Notes: generated by a model from the sequence alone, not told the origin. A stretch of 64,000 nucleotides of DNA from an uncultured Lachnospiraceae bacterium (GCA_902787715.1 CADAHQ010000004.1:1-64000), one strand, 5' to 3'; counted from the stretch's first letter, positions 7,651-18,700 are shown. Made by a program: numbers and translations.

Positions 7651-7700
7651 CGGAGCTGTCGCTTCGGTGTTTTCGGACACCGGCGGCGGCTCCGTTTTGC
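7651..7700 (+). terminator. Terminator at end of second tRNA cluster
   Basis: Long stem CGGAGC...GCTCCG with inner CGGTGT/ACACCG helix, followed by TTTTGC. A GCATTTTCCG decamer overlaps its end at 7699-7708. Confidence 0.75.
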
Positions 7701-7766
7701 ATTTTCCGAGGGGACGGAAAAAAACATAAAAAATGCACAAAATAGTAGTGAAATTTCGGCGGGTTT

Positions 7767-7776
7767 GTGGTATGAT
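7767..7776 (+). promoter_or_regulatory. Extended -10 promoter for the YdjI/G/H-like operon
   Basis: TGG-TATGAT (7768-7776) with no good -35 box 17 bases upstream. It lies about 75 bases before the first start codon. No sigma-W type motif was recognised. Confidence 0.5.
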
Positions 7777-7851
7777 ATGTCTTGGATGTAATTCGTATTT
7801 ACATTTTGCGCGTTCTACGCGACATCAATTGAAATAAAGGAGAAAAAGAGT

Positions 7852-9150
7852 ATGGGACTTATCAGTGCACTCATTGGTTCTGCCGGCGGCGTGTTGGCGG
7901 ATCAGTGGAAGGAATTCTTCTATTGTGAGGCAATGCCTTTCGATGTTTTGATGAAGAAGGGCGAGAAAGTGGTAGGCGGCCGCAGCTCCAACACCAAGGG
8001 CTCGGACAATATCATTTCGAACGGATCGAAGATTGCCGTGGCGGACGGACAGTGTATGATTATCGTGGAGCAGGGCAAGATCGTTGAGGTCTGCGCCGAG
8101 CCCGGTGAGTTCATTTATGATACCTCCAGCGAGCCGAGTATCTTCTACGGCGGCCTGGGCAAGGGAATTCTGAACACCTTCAAGCAGATCGGCAAGCGGT
8201 TTACGTTCGGCGGTGACACCGGCAAGGATCAGAGAGTTTACTATTTCAATACCAAGGAATTGATGGACAACAAGTTTGGTACGAACAACCCGATTCCGTT
8301 CCGCGTATGCGACAAGCGCGTCAACCTCGATGTGGACGTTGACCTTCGCTGCAACGGTGTGTATTCCTACCGTATCGCAGACCCGTTGTTGTTCTACACC
8401 AACGTTTGCGCGAACGTTCCTTACGAGTTCAAGCGCTCCGAGATCGACACGCAGCTCAAGACCGAGTTCGTAAGCGCCCTTCAGCCGGCTCTTGCAAAGC
8501 TCTCCCTTCTGCAGATGCGTCCGAGCGAGATTCCCGCTCACGCTGAGGAGCTCTCCGATGCGATGAACGAAGCTCTCTCCAAGAAGTGGGGCGAGATGCG
8601 CGGTCTCGTGGTTGTAAACGTTGCCATGAACCCGATTACCCTTACGCCTGAGGATGCGGCTATGATCAAGTCCGCTCAGAAGGCTGCTATGTACACGGAT
8701 CCTACCATCGCTATCGCTTCCCGCGTTGAGGCTACGAACACCGCTATGGTTGACGCAGCGAACAATGCAAACGGTGCTGTTGCAGGTCTTGCCGGTGTCG
8801 GCATGATCGGCGGCATGAACGGCGGTTCCGATCTTAACGCTCTCAGCAATATGCCCAGACCGACGGCTCCGGCTGCTACCTGGACCTGCGCAAAATGCGG
8901 CCAGGCGGTTGACGAGAAGTTCGGTTTCTGCCCGTTCTGCGGCGAGAAGAAGCCTGCTCCGGTAGGCACCTGGACCTGCACAAACTGCGGCAACGCAGTA
9001 GACGGCAATTTCGCATTCTGCCCGAACTGCGGTAACAAGAAGCCTGCAGCAGCTGCTGCTCCGGTTTGCGCGAACTGCGGTTCCCCGGCTCCGGACCCGG
9101 CTAACCCTCCGAAGTTCTGCCCGAACTGCGGCAAGCCGTTCGCCGGCTGA
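7852..9150 (+). CDS. SPFH-domain protein with C-terminal zinc ribbons (YdjI-like)
   Basis: 432 aa. The first 300 residues form an SPFH/virion-core-type domain (MGLISALIGSAGG start, GKIVEV and GGDTGKDQRVYYFNTKEL motifs), the same family as Bacillus YdjI. The C-terminal 90 residues hold three Cys4 zinc-ribbon units (CAKCG...CPFCG, CTNCG...CPNCG, CANCG...CPNCG) separated by Pro/Ala linkers. There is no signal peptide or obvious transmembrane helix, so it is probably a peripheral membrane scaffold. AAAGGAG precedes the ATG. It heads a three-gene operon with YdjG- and YdjH-like genes. In Bacillus these work with PspA in envelope stress; that role here is inferred. Confidence 0.85.
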   Translation: MGLISALIGSAGGVLADQWKEFFYCEAMPFDVLMKKGEKVVGGRSSNTKGSDNIISNGSKIAVADGQCMIIVEQGKIVEVCAEPGEFIYDTSSEPSIFYGGLGKGILNTFKQIGKRFTFGGDTGKDQRVYYFNTKELMDNKFGTNNPIPFRVCDKRVNLDVDVDLRCNGVYSYRIADPLLFYTNVCANVPYEFKRSEIDTQLKTEFVSALQPALAKLSLLQMRPSEIPAHAEELSDAMNEALSKKWGEMRGLVVVNVAMNPITLTPEDAAMIKSAQKAAMYTDPTIAIASRVEATNTAMVDAANNANGAVAGLAGVGMIGGMNGGSDLNALSNMPRPTAPAATWTCAKCGQAVDEKFGFCPFCGEKKPAPVGTWTCTNCGNAVDGNFAFCPNCGNKKPAAAAAPVCANCGSPAPDPANPPKFCPNCGKPFAG

Positions 9151-9200
9151 TTGCCCTGATTTTCGCGGCTTCGGCCGCGGTACCAATCGAATGCGTATTC

Positions 9201-9236
9201 TGCAAGCCGTGGCTTAGGTCTAAGCTGCGGCTTGCA
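9201..9236 (+). other. Long intercistronic hairpin
   Basis: TGCAAGCCGTGGCTTA and TAAGCTGCGGCTTGCA form a 16-base-pair stem with two G-U pairs and a GGTC tetraloop, 40 bases before the next start codon. No T-run, so a processing or differential-expression element is more likely than a terminator. Confidence 0.6.
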
Positions 9237-9277
9237 ATTCGATAGCTTACGCACGTAATAAACCCCAGGAGGAAACT

Positions 9278-10366
9278 ATGGACAACGACATCCAGGGCTA
9301 CAAATGCCTATGTTGCGGTTCTCCCCTTGTATGGAACGCAGAAGGCCAGATCTGGAAGTGTACGTCGTGTGACAACACCTACAATTATGAGACGCTGATG
9401 GCAGCGGCTCAGTCGGAGCAGGCGGCGGCACAGCAGACGGACCAGATCAATTGGAATGAGTATCAGGTCAGCGACATGATTAACAACATGGTCTCGTACA
9501 CATGCCCTTCGTGCGGCGGCGAGATCGTTGTGGACGGTACCGTGGCGGCAAGCCGCTGCCCGTATTGCGACAACGTGGCAATCATGCAGCCGCAGGTTAC
9601 GGGCATGATCCGGCCGGACTACATCATTCCGTTCCGAATGACCAAGGAGGATGCGAAAGCAGCTCTCCGCAAGTTTTACGAGGGCAAGAAATTGCTCCCG
9701 GACCGGTTCTCCGAGGAAAACCACATGGACGAGATCACCGGTATCTACGTTCCGTTCTGGCTTTTTGACTGTGACGCCAGCGCAAATCTCACCTTTGATG
9801 CGACGACTGTGACGAGGTGGCGCGACTCCGCTTACGACAATACCAAGATCGATCATTATCTTCTGCAAAGAGGCGGTACGCTCAGCTTCCGAAAGGTTCC
9901 CGTGGACGGCTCCACCCGGATGGAGGATTCCTTCATGGACGCCATCGAACCGTATGATTACTCGGGATTGGTTCCCTTTGATCAGGCGTATCTGTCCGGA
10001 TTTGTGGCGAACAAGCCGGACGTGGATGTGAAGAACAGTCTTCCGCGTGCGACGGATCGCGTGATTAACAGTACGGTGGCTGCATTTTCCGCAACTGCCG
10101 GCGGATACGCGTCCGTGACGCCGAAGTCCCGCTCGGTTCAGACCTATCAGAGCTCCATCAAGTATGCGATGCTTCCGGTATGGCTTTTGACGACCCGGTA
10201 CATGGACAAGGTTTACACCTTCGCGATGAACGGGCAGACCGGCAAGCTTGTCGGCACACTTCCCGTGGATGAAGGCAAATACAAGCGCCAGATGTACAAA
10301 ATCGCCGGAATTGTCGCAGGCATTGCGATTGTTCTGACGGCGCTGATCGGAGGTGTGTTCAAATGA
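9278..10366 (+). CDS. Zinc-ribbon membrane protein (YdjG-like)
   Basis: 362 aa. Two TFIIB-type zinc ribbons at the N-terminus: C10/C13-C28/C31 and C76/C79-C94/C97. A soluble middle region follows (IIPFRMTKEDAKAALRKFY, VPFWLFDCDA motifs), and a single transmembrane helix at about residues 335-358 with a short positive tail, so the bulk is predicted cytoplasmic. Similar to Bacillus YdjG. Clear AGGAGG before the ATG. Its stop overlaps the next start (ATGA), implying coupled synthesis of a membrane complex. Biochemical function unknown. Confidence 0.82.
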   Translation: MDNDIQGYKCLCCGSPLVWNAEGQIWKCTSCDNTYNYETLMAAAQSEQAAAQQTDQINWNEYQVSDMINNMVSYTCPSCGGEIVVDGTVAASRCPYCDNVAIMQPQVTGMIRPDYIIPFRMTKEDAKAALRKFYEGKKLLPDRFSEENHMDEITGIYVPFWLFDCDASANLTFDATTVTRWRDSAYDNTKIDHYLLQRGGTLSFRKVPVDGSTRMEDSFMDAIEPYDYSGLVPFDQAYLSGFVANKPDVDVKNSLPRATDRVINSTVAAFSATAGGYASVTPKSRSVQTYQSSIKYAMLPVWLLTTRYMDKVYTFAMNGQTGKLVGTLPVDEGKYKRQMYKIAGIVAGIAIVLTALIGGVFK

Positions 10367-11211
10367 GACGAAGACATCTTCTTTTGGCACTTTGCCTTGT
10401 ATTACTTTTTGCGTTTACCGCGGTTGCTTCGGCAGCCGGAAGCGTGGACAATACCCGTGTCTTTGACGAGACCGACGATCTGTCCGATTCTCAGGAAGAG
10501 AAGCTGCAGGAGCGCATCGAGGACATCCAGGACAAGTACGATTTCGATGTTGTCATCCGCATCGCGTATGTGGAGATTCCGTACGAGTCGCTGGAGGCTT
10601 TCACAGACGATTACTATGACAGCGGAATCAGCAGCAAATACGCCTTCGGCGATGACGGCTTTCTGGTCTTTTTGAACATGTACGATGACGGCGGCGGCCG
10701 CGCGTACTGGCTGAACGGCTGTGACAAGGGCGCCGAGTGGTTTGACAACTATTTCTTTGACTACATCAAGGACCGCACGAGTTTTCAGACAAAGCTCAAG
10801 AACAACGATTACTATGAGGCTCTCGACATCATGCTGGACAACGTCGAGAAGTTCTTAAAGCAGGCGAAGACCGGCGAACCGTACGGCTACGATAACCCGG
10901 TTCCGAAGGAGCCGATGTCGAAAAAGACGTTCTCGGTTCTGGCGATTATCGAAGCGCTTGTCGGACTTCTGTTTGGCAAGGGATATGCTTCGAAACTTCG
11001 CGCAAGCATGAATACGGCGGTTATCCGTACCGAGGCGACGGAATATATCGATAAGAGCACGTTCAATCTGGCGAACTCTTCGGATATGTTCCTCTACTCG
11101 AATGTAACCCGCACGCCGATTCCCACAGAGACCAGATCCGGTGGCGGCGGAAGCAGCATTCATATGTCCTCCGGCGGTCATTCCCACAGCGGCGGCGGCG
11201 GACGGTTCTAG
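10363..11211 (+). CDS. Secreted/membrane TPM-domain protein (YdjH-like)
   Basis: 282 aa. N-terminal signal peptide (residues 1-25, ending ASA), then a TPM (DUF477) domain at about 30-165 with the FDETDDLSDSQEEKL opening typical of the family, a hydrophobic segment near 188-205 and a Gly/Ser/His-rich tail ending GGGGRF. TPM domains occur in membrane-protein quality control and photosystem repair; some show phosphatase activity. Together with the two upstream genes it matches the YdjG-YdjH-YdjI set of Bacillus, although gene order differs and pspA is not adjacent. Confidence 0.82.
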   Translation: MRRRHLLLALCLVLLFAFTAVASAAGSVDNTRVFDETDDLSDSQEEKLQERIEDIQDKYDFDVVIRIAYVEIPYESLEAFTDDYYDSGISSKYAFGDDGFLVFLNMYDDGGGRAYWLNGCDKGAEWFDNYFFDYIKDRTSFQTKLKNNDYYEALDIMLDNVEKFLKQAKTGEPYGYDNPVPKEPMSKKTFSVLAIIEALVGLLFGKGYASKLRASMNTAVIRTEATEYIDKSTFNLANSSDMFLYSNVTRTPIPTETRSGGGGSSIHMSSGGHSHSGGGGRF

Positions 11212-11235
11212 CATTTTTACCATTGCATAACAAAA

Positions 11236-11264
11236 GCGGCAGGGCGTTGTCCCTGCCGTTTTTT
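11236..11264 (+). terminator. Terminator of the YdjI/G/H-like operon
   Basis: CGGCAGGG / CCCTGCCG stem, CGTTGT loop, TTTTTT tail. Confidence 0.9.
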
Positions 11265-11267
11265 GCA

Positions 11268-11293
11268 TGAAAAAACCGCGTGTTTTCACGCGG
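11268..11293 (-). terminator. Terminator of tRNA-Leu (minus strand)
   Basis: On the minus strand CCGCGTG-AAAA-CACGCGG is followed by TTTTTT. It lies back to back with the plus-strand terminator. Confidence 0.85.
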
Positions 11294-11308
11294 CGTTTCT
11301 TCGTCAAA

Positions 11309-11388
11309 TGCACCTGACAGGACTTGAACCTGCACCCTTGCGGACCGGAACCTAAATCCGGCGTGTCTGCCAATTCCACCACAGGTGC
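11309..11388 (-). tRNA. tRNA-Leu (TAG)
   Basis: Minus strand, class II with long variable arm. Acceptor GCACCTG pairs with CAGGTGC, discriminator A; anticodon loop TTTAGGT gives TAG. Own promoter and terminator. Confidence 0.95.
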
Positions 11389-11403
11389 CTTCGCAACGCG
11401 GTC

Positions 11404-11432
11404 ATTGTATCATTGCTTACGGAAAATGTCAA
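11404..11432 (-). promoter_or_regulatory. Promoter of tRNA-Leu (minus strand)
   Basis: Read on the minus strand: TTGACA (11432-11427), 17-base spacer, TACAAT (11409-11404). The spacer begins TTTTCCG, a near-copy of the recurring decamer. Confidence 0.85.
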
Positions 11433-11457
11433 TGCGTGGCGGGAGGGCATTTTCCGA

Positions 11458-11487
11458 TTGACAGTGCCGCTTTCCATAGTGTATCAT
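11458..11487 (+). promoter_or_regulatory. Promoter of citrate synthase
   Basis: TTGACA (11458-11463), 18-base spacer, TATCAT (11482-11487). GCATTTTCCG (11447-11456) sits one base upstream of the -35. Confidence 0.72.
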
Positions 11488-11547
11488 AGTTACAATACTT
11501 TTGTGTTAAACCGATAAGGGTGAATACTTGTGGAGGAGGTACCGTAC

Positions 11548-12918
11548 ATGGCGGGGAAGAAGATTGATTATTCGGCAATCACAAATGAGATTCTGCAGTA
11601 CACGGCGCTTTGCGAGAGCAACAGCAATATCGATCCGTTGCTCTACGAGCGCTACGATGTCAAGCGCGGCCTTCGCGACTTAAACGGTAAGGGCGTTTTG
11701 ACGGGCCTTACGGAGATTTCGGAGATTCGCGCCACGAAGTCCGTGGACGGGGAGAGTGTGCCCTGCGAAGGCACGCTGTTTTACCGCGGATACAACGTGG
11801 AGGAGCTGATTCGCGGCGCCCGGGCGGACGGCCGGTTCGGCTTTGAGGAGACGGTGTATCTTTTGCTGTTCGGGCAGCTCCCGACGAAGAAGGAGCTTGA
11901 GGAATTTTGCAAGGTACTTTCGAAGTATCGCTCGCTTCCCTCGAGCTTTGTTCGCGATGTCATCATGAAGAAACCGAGTTCGGACATGATGAACATGCTC
12001 TCCAAGTGCGTGCTCACGCTGTATTCCTATGATACCGACGCAGACAACACATCGCTTCCGAATGTGTTGCGGCAATGTCTTCAGCTGATTTCCATGTTCC
12101 CGATGATTTCGGTCTACGGTTACATGGCTTACCAATACTACAACAAATCAGGGGATTTGATTATCCACAAGCCGAAGGCAGGGCTTTCCATGGCGGAGAA
12201 TATTCTCCACATGCTGCGGGCGGACAGCCGTTACACGGAGCTGGAGGCCAAGGTTTTGGATGCTGCGCTGATTCTTCACGCAGAGCACGGCGGCGGTAAC
12301 AACTCGACGTTCACAACCCACGTCGTGACGTCCTCCGGTACGGATACCTACTCGGCGATTGCCGCAGCGCTCGGTTCCCTGAAGGGACCGAAGCACGGCG
12401 GCGCAAACCGGAAGGTTGTGCAGATGTTTGCCGACATGAAGGAGAACGTGAACGACTGGACCGACGATGAGGAGGTCAGCACGTATCTTAAGGCGCTTCT
12501 TCACAAGGAGGCGTTTGACCGGGCAGGCCTTATCTACGGCATCGGCCACGCCATCTACTCGGTTTCCGATCCCCGTGCAGTGTTGTTCCGGAGTTTCGTG
12601 GAGAAGCTTTCGGTGGAGAAGGGGAGAGAGGATGAATTTGCCTTGTATGCGAAGGTCGAGGAGCTTGCTCCGAAGATTATCGCAAACGAGCGGAAGATGT
12701 ACAAGGGCGTCAGCGCCAACGTGGACTTCTTCAGCGGCTTTGCGTACCAGATGTTAGGGCTTCCCGAGGACCTGTACACGCCGATTTTCGCCATCGCGCG
12801 CATCGCAGGGTGGAGCGCCCACCGCATGGAGGAGCTGATCAACGCGGGTAAGATTATCCGCCCGGCCTATAAGAGCGTGTCCGAAGAGCGCGTGTACGTG
12901 CCGCTTTCGGAGCGATGA
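11548..12918 (+). CDS. gltA: Citrate synthase
   Basis: 456 aa, condensing acetyl-CoA and oxaloacetate to citrate. The catalytic triad is visible: His247 in AEHGGGNNST, His334 in GIGHAIYSVSDP and Asp393 in SANVDFFSG. About 80 extra N-terminal residues precede the usual core, as in many clostridial citrate synthases. The ATG at 11548 is placed 7 bases after GGAGGAGGT; an upstream GTG has no ribosome site. It is a single-gene unit with its own promoter and terminator; no aconitase or isocitrate dehydrogenase is next to it, so it probably supplies glutamate precursors. Confidence 0.95.
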   Translation: MAGKKIDYSAITNEILQYTALCESNSNIDPLLYERYDVKRGLRDLNGKGVLTGLTEISEIRATKSVDGESVPCEGTLFYRGYNVEELIRGARADGRFGFEETVYLLLFGQLPTKKELEEFCKVLSKYRSLPSSFVRDVIMKKPSSDMMNMLSKCVLTLYSYDTDADNTSLPNVLRQCLQLISMFPMISVYGYMAYQYYNKSGDLIIHKPKAGLSMAENILHMLRADSRYTELEAKVLDAALILHAEHGGGNNSTFTTHVVTSSGTDTYSAIAAALGSLKGPKHGGANRKVVQMFADMKENVNDWTDDEEVSTYLKALLHKEAFDRAGLIYGIGHAIYSVSDPRAVLFRSFVEKLSVEKGREDEFALYAKVEELAPKIIANERKMYKGVSANVDFFSGFAYQMLGLPEDLYTPIFAIARIAGWSAHRMEELINAGKIIRPAYKSVSEERVYVPLSER

Positions 12919-12949
12919 TGCGGGATTCGGATTAAAAAGTGACAACAAG

Positions 12950-12990
12950 AAAGAGCTGCCTGCCGAGAGAAAACGGCGACAGCTCTTTTT
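12950..12990 (+). terminator. Terminator after citrate synthase (possibly bidirectional)
   Basis: AAAGAGCTG / CAGCTCTTT outer stem with inner GCCG/CGGC, followed by TTTT. It also faces the end of the converging minus-strand operon. Confidence 0.8.
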
Positions 12991-13012
12991 GGCTTGTTTT
13001 CCTGCAGGCGTT

Positions 13013-13287
13013 TTACGCCCCGGCCTCGCTCCAGCGGTCCGGAATGCCCGGACAGTCGTTTCCGGCAATCGCGGCACGGTAGAGTACGAAGCATCCGCAT
13101 TCGCGGCACATGCCGCCGGACAGCTGCTCGCAGGTTTCACAGACAGCGAGGCGCGCTTGGTAGCGCTCCTGCGGGGTCCGCTTGTCCGGTTCGATGGCGT
13201 CGATGTAGTCGGAGAGGCGGAGCAGTACTTCCTCCTCCCGGAGGCCTGCAATCATGCATCGCTTGCACGGGATACGCGGCGTGCCCA

Positions 13288-13288
<1 letters not shown>
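13013..13288 (-). CDS. Small Cys-rich protein, DUF6171-like
   Basis: 91 aa with eight cysteines: C8/C11, C50/C53 and C61/C64/C66/C79, suggesting zinc or iron-sulfur binding. The pattern PCKRC...CETC...MCRECGC...DCP matches small DUF6171-type proteins of Lachnospiraceae; function unknown. I start it at the ATG at 13288 because this overlaps the stop of the upstream arabinofuranosidase gene as TGATG, a classic coupling arrangement. A longer in-frame ATG at 13321 would overlap that gene by 34 bases and lacks a ribosome site. Confidence 0.75.
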
Positions 13289-14769
<1,481 letters not shown>

Positions 14770-14840
14770 AAATCCTTCCTCCTTTCGAAAGACCCGTTTC
14801 CGGCGGCGCATGCACCGGGAGCGGAAATCCTGTCTCCTAC

Positions 14841-14869
14841 AGAATACCGTATCCCGGCCGAAATGACAA
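14841..14869 (-). promoter_or_regulatory. Promoter of the arabinofuranosidase operon
   Basis: Read on the minus strand: TTGTCA (14869-14864), 17-base spacer, TATTCT (14846-14841), about 70 bases before the GTG start. Confidence 0.65.
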
Positions 14870-14974
14870 TCTGTATTTTTGGCATGCTGCATGGAGTATT
14901 CTATCCATTCCGGGAAAGGGATCGGAAAATACGTCGGAAAAGTTGTCAAAACATATTCTTTCCCTTTTCATCGG

Positions 14975-15003
14975 TTGTTTTTTGCACGCGCGCGTGCTAT
15001 AAT
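14975..15003 (+). promoter_or_regulatory. Promoter with overlapping palindromes (DJ-1 family gene)
   Basis: TTGTTT (14975-14980), 17-base spacer, extended TGC-TATAAT (14995-15003). A perfect 14-base palindrome GCACGCGCGCGTGC (14984-14997) fills the spacer; a second, CGCGCGTACGCGCG (15024-15037), lies just downstream. Both could be operators. Confidence 0.7.
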
Positions 15004-15063
15004 TTTTCTACTACGAAGGTCTTCGCGCGTACGCGCGCGAGGGACCGGTCATCGGAGGAGTTT

Positions 15064-15639
15064 ATGGCAAAGGTTTACGTCTTTTTTGCCGACGGCGTGG
15101 AGGAGATCGAAGGTCTCACCGCGGTCGACATTTTGCGCAGAGGCGGCCAGGATGTGGTCACGGTCTCTGTGACGGGAGAGTGGATGATCGAGGGGTCCCA
15201 CGGGATTCGGTTTACCGTGGACCGATTATTTGAAAATGAATACGCCGTGGACGGAAGCCTTCCGGGCGGAAATCTTACGGACGGCGATATGGTGGTTTTG
15301 CCGGGCGGCGGAAAGGGAACGCAGGCCCTTTTGGCACACGAAGGTCTTGCAAAGCTGCTTCTTTCCTACGCGGCAGAAGGCAAGTGGATCGGCGCAATCT
15401 GCGCGGCACCGAGCGTCCTCGGAAAGTACGGGCTTCTTCAGGGAAAGCGGGCGACCTGTTTTCCGGGATTTGAAGAGAAGCTTCTCGGAGCGACGGTGAC
15501 CGGTGAGGCCGTCACGGTGGACGGCAACATTATTACGGGCAAGGGCATGGGAGTTTCCGGTGAATTTGCCGTGGAGCTGCTCCGGGCGCTTAACCCCGCG
15601 GAGGCGGACCGTGTCGCAAAGACGATTCAGATGCGATAA
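15064..15639 (+). CDS. DJ-1/PfpI family protein
   Basis: 191 aa cytoplasmic DJ-1/ThiJ/PfpI superfamily protein. The nucleophile elbow GAICAAPSVLG places the reactive Cys near residue 118; an acidic EEIE at residues 13-16 supplies the Glu that tunes it, and the C-terminal TGKGMGVSGEFA motif closes the fold. Relatives act as glyoxalase III, deglycase-type or redox-sensing proteins, and annotation of ThiJ as thiamin-related is outdated. The ATG follows GGAGG by 6 bases. Expressed from a promoter crowded with GC palindromes, so it may be regulated by an unidentified repressor. Confidence 0.88.
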   Translation: MAKVYVFFADGVEEIEGLTAVDILRRGGQDVVTVSVTGEWMIEGSHGIRFTVDRLFENEYAVDGSLPGGNLTDGDMVVLPGGGKGTQALLAHEGLAKLLLSYAAEGKWIGAICAAPSVLGKYGLLQGKRATCFPGFEEKLLGATVTGEAVTVDGNIITGKGMGVSGEFAVELLRALNPAEADRVAKTIQMR

Positions 15640-15707
15640 TTGCAATATACAACGATATTTGGGGATGACGGGCAATGGGCCCGCGGTTTTTCGGAGGAAG
15701 AAGGATT

Positions 15708-18700
15708 ATGGAAGAGGATATCCGTTTAGAGCGAGCGCGAATCAAGGAACTGGAGGAGGAGCTGGAGCGGCAGAAAACCAAGTACCGGATCATCGCCGGT
15801 ATGGTTCGCTGCGGCCTTTGGGAGTACAACATCGCCGAGGATGAGTTGGTGCAGAGCAAGCGTGTGGAGGGCATTGCGCCCAACGATATGCTGCGCATCA
15901 AGGGCTTCCGCGAGACGATGCTTGCAAGCGGCCTGATTGCGAAGGAGGACCGGGAGGTCTTCGATGCGCTGTGCGACAGTTTGGAGCACGGCGACGAGGC
16001 ATTTTCCTATGACCTTCGCGCGTACATGGATGAGAAGACGCAGATCTGGCTCCGCTACGAGGGCTACACGGTCTATGCCGAGGACGGGACTCCCGTGAAG
16101 ATCATCGGCCGCACCTTAAACGTCAGCGAGGAGAAGAAAGAGGAGAACGTTGTCATCAAGGAGATGGAGACCGATCCCGTGACCGGTCTGTTCACCCAGG
16201 TTTCCGTTCAGGAGCGCCTGGAGGAAATGATTCGCGGCAACGAGTCCGACGAGCGGTTTGCACTCTACGTGATGGACATCGAGGGATTCACGTCGATCAC
16301 CCAGGAGTGGGGCCACGCCTACGGCGACTATGTGCTTGAGAAGCTGGCGAAGAGCCTTCCGGCCATCTTCGGCGAGAGCGATGCCATGGCCCGCATTGTG
16401 GATGATGAATTTGTTTTGATCAAGCGCGGCGTGAAGGGACCTGCGGATGTGTATTCCGTTGCCCGCGCCATCAGCCGTGCGGCAGAGAATATCGAGCTCA
16501 AGAAGGAGAACACGCTGCATGTCAACCTCGGCGTGTCCATCTTCCCGCTGGACGGCAGGGACTTCGGAAGCCTTTACAAGAAGGCGTCCATCGCCCTGGA
16601 GGAGACCAAGAAGACCCCCGGCACCATCTGCACCATGTACGAGGAGGCCCTGAGCGCTCACCGGCAGTATCGTCCGAAGCCCGCCCAGGAGCAGGTTCCG
16701 AAGACCGAGGCGCAGAAGGTTGTGGCAGCGCAGCAGAGCTCCAAGTACGGCCCGGTCGAAAAATACATCGTAAACAAGACCTTCGACATGCTGGCCGGCA
16801 GCGGTACCGGCGCCGAGGAGGTTGTCTCCATCTTCGAGGAGATCGGAAAGTATTACAAGTATCGCCGCATTTACACCATTCAGTATGATATCCGCAAGCA
16901 GCTGGCGAAGGTGCGCTACGATTGGGAGTCGGAGCCGAACCCTTACTACCGGCAGTTTGACCGCGTGATTCGCGACAACTACAACGCCATCCGCTCGCGG
17001 TTTACCAACGACCGACTTTTCATTTCGCAAAATACAGCCCAGCTCGGCATCGTGATGCCGGAGGAGATCCGCGAGCTGTACGGCAACTCGTCCCTGTTCC
17101 AGTATGCCATCATCGACAACGACGAGACCTTTGCCTGCATTTGCTTTGAGAAGGCCGTGAATCAGACCTGGGGCAAGGAGGAGCAGGACGTTCTTCTGAA
17201 CCTCTCCAAACTGCTTGCCATCTACATTGCCCGTGCCCGCGCCAAGGAGATGCTCGCCGATGAGCTCAATTACACCCACGCCATCATCGAGAATCAGCAG
17301 ATTACCAGCTATGCGGTGATTCCCGAGACCATGGAGCTTGTCTATGTGGGCGACTACACGGGGCGGCAGTATCCGCTGGCGCACTCCGGCGAGCATTGCT
17401 ACTCGGCCATCATGGGCCGGAGCACTGTCTGCCAGAACTGCCCGGTGGCGGCCCTCGGGGAGAAGGACAAGGTTCACACCACTGAGACTTACTACACGAA
17501 GCAGAAGCGCTGGATCAGCACCACCGCGTCCCGCATCACCGGCGAGGACGGCGAGAGCCAGTGCCTCGTGTGCTGGTCGGATGTCACCGAGTTCGTGGAA
17601 CGCGTCCGCTCCAAGGATGCCCTCACGGGCCAGCTCACAGCCGAAAAATTCGAATCCGAAGCCATGCGCAACATCTCGGAGCATCCGAGAGAGAGCCGTT
17701 GCTTCGCGTTCTTCAACTTCCCGCAGTTCCACGACCTGAACGAAGTCTGGGGCTATGCGGTTTGCAATGAGATGCTTCGCGTCTTCGCATCCACGGTTTC
17801 CTCGATGCTTCGCACCGATGAGCTTCTCGCCCGCCAGAGCGGCGCGGACTTCGTCATGATGCTGGAGTATGAGGACCGCGAGAGAACCCAGGCCCGCGTT
17901 GAGATGATTCTGCAGACGGCCCACACGGCGGTGCTCCGCCTGTACCCGGATCTGCAGCCAAACGTCTGGTGCGGTCTGTACCGCTTCCTGAACAAGGAGG
18001 ACACCGTGTCCACCGCATTGGAGCGCGCGAACCGCGCCCGCAAGGCCATCGGCAGCATGAACAACGCCGCCACCATCACGGTGAACTACGACGCGGGCGA
18101 TGCGGAGCAGGGCGGAAGCTTCCGCGCATTTGTCGAGAATTCCATGCGCGACGCCCTTACCAACCGGGAGTTCAAGGTGTTCTTCCAGCCGAAGCGCGAT
18201 CCCGCAACGGACAAGGTCATCGGCGCCGAGGCGCTGGTCCGCTGGATTACCGCCGAGGGGCAGGTGCTCGAGCCCGGTTCCTTCATTCCGGTGTTTGAGG
18301 AGAACGGCTTTATCACGGAACTTGATTACTATGTGCACAAGGAGACCTTCCGGCTGATTCGCGAGTGGCTCGAAAACGGCGTGAAGCCGCCGGTGATTTC
18401 TTTAGGAAGCTCCTGGCAGTACATGTTCAGCGCCGATTTCGTAAACCGCATCAAGTATCTCCAGCAGCGCTACAACGTGCCGGCGGACCGCATCGAACTG
18501 ATGATTCCGGACGGCATCAGCGAGAAGAACTTCAACGCGGTCATGGCGGTGCTCACGGAACTGCAGAATCTGGGCTTCCGCGTGGATATCGACGGCTACC
18601 TTGCACGCTGCTCGATGCAGGCCCGTACGGGAGAGCAGCTTCCTGCCAATTACCTGCGCCAGAATCCGGAACTTGCGGCGAGAATCGCGGCGATGGAGCG

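Noticed and set aside
16116..18338. 740-residue minus-strand open frame opposite the GGDEF/EAL-like gene
   Set aside because: A shadow frame produced by high GC and biased codons; no family similarity, while the plus strand encodes recognisable domains.
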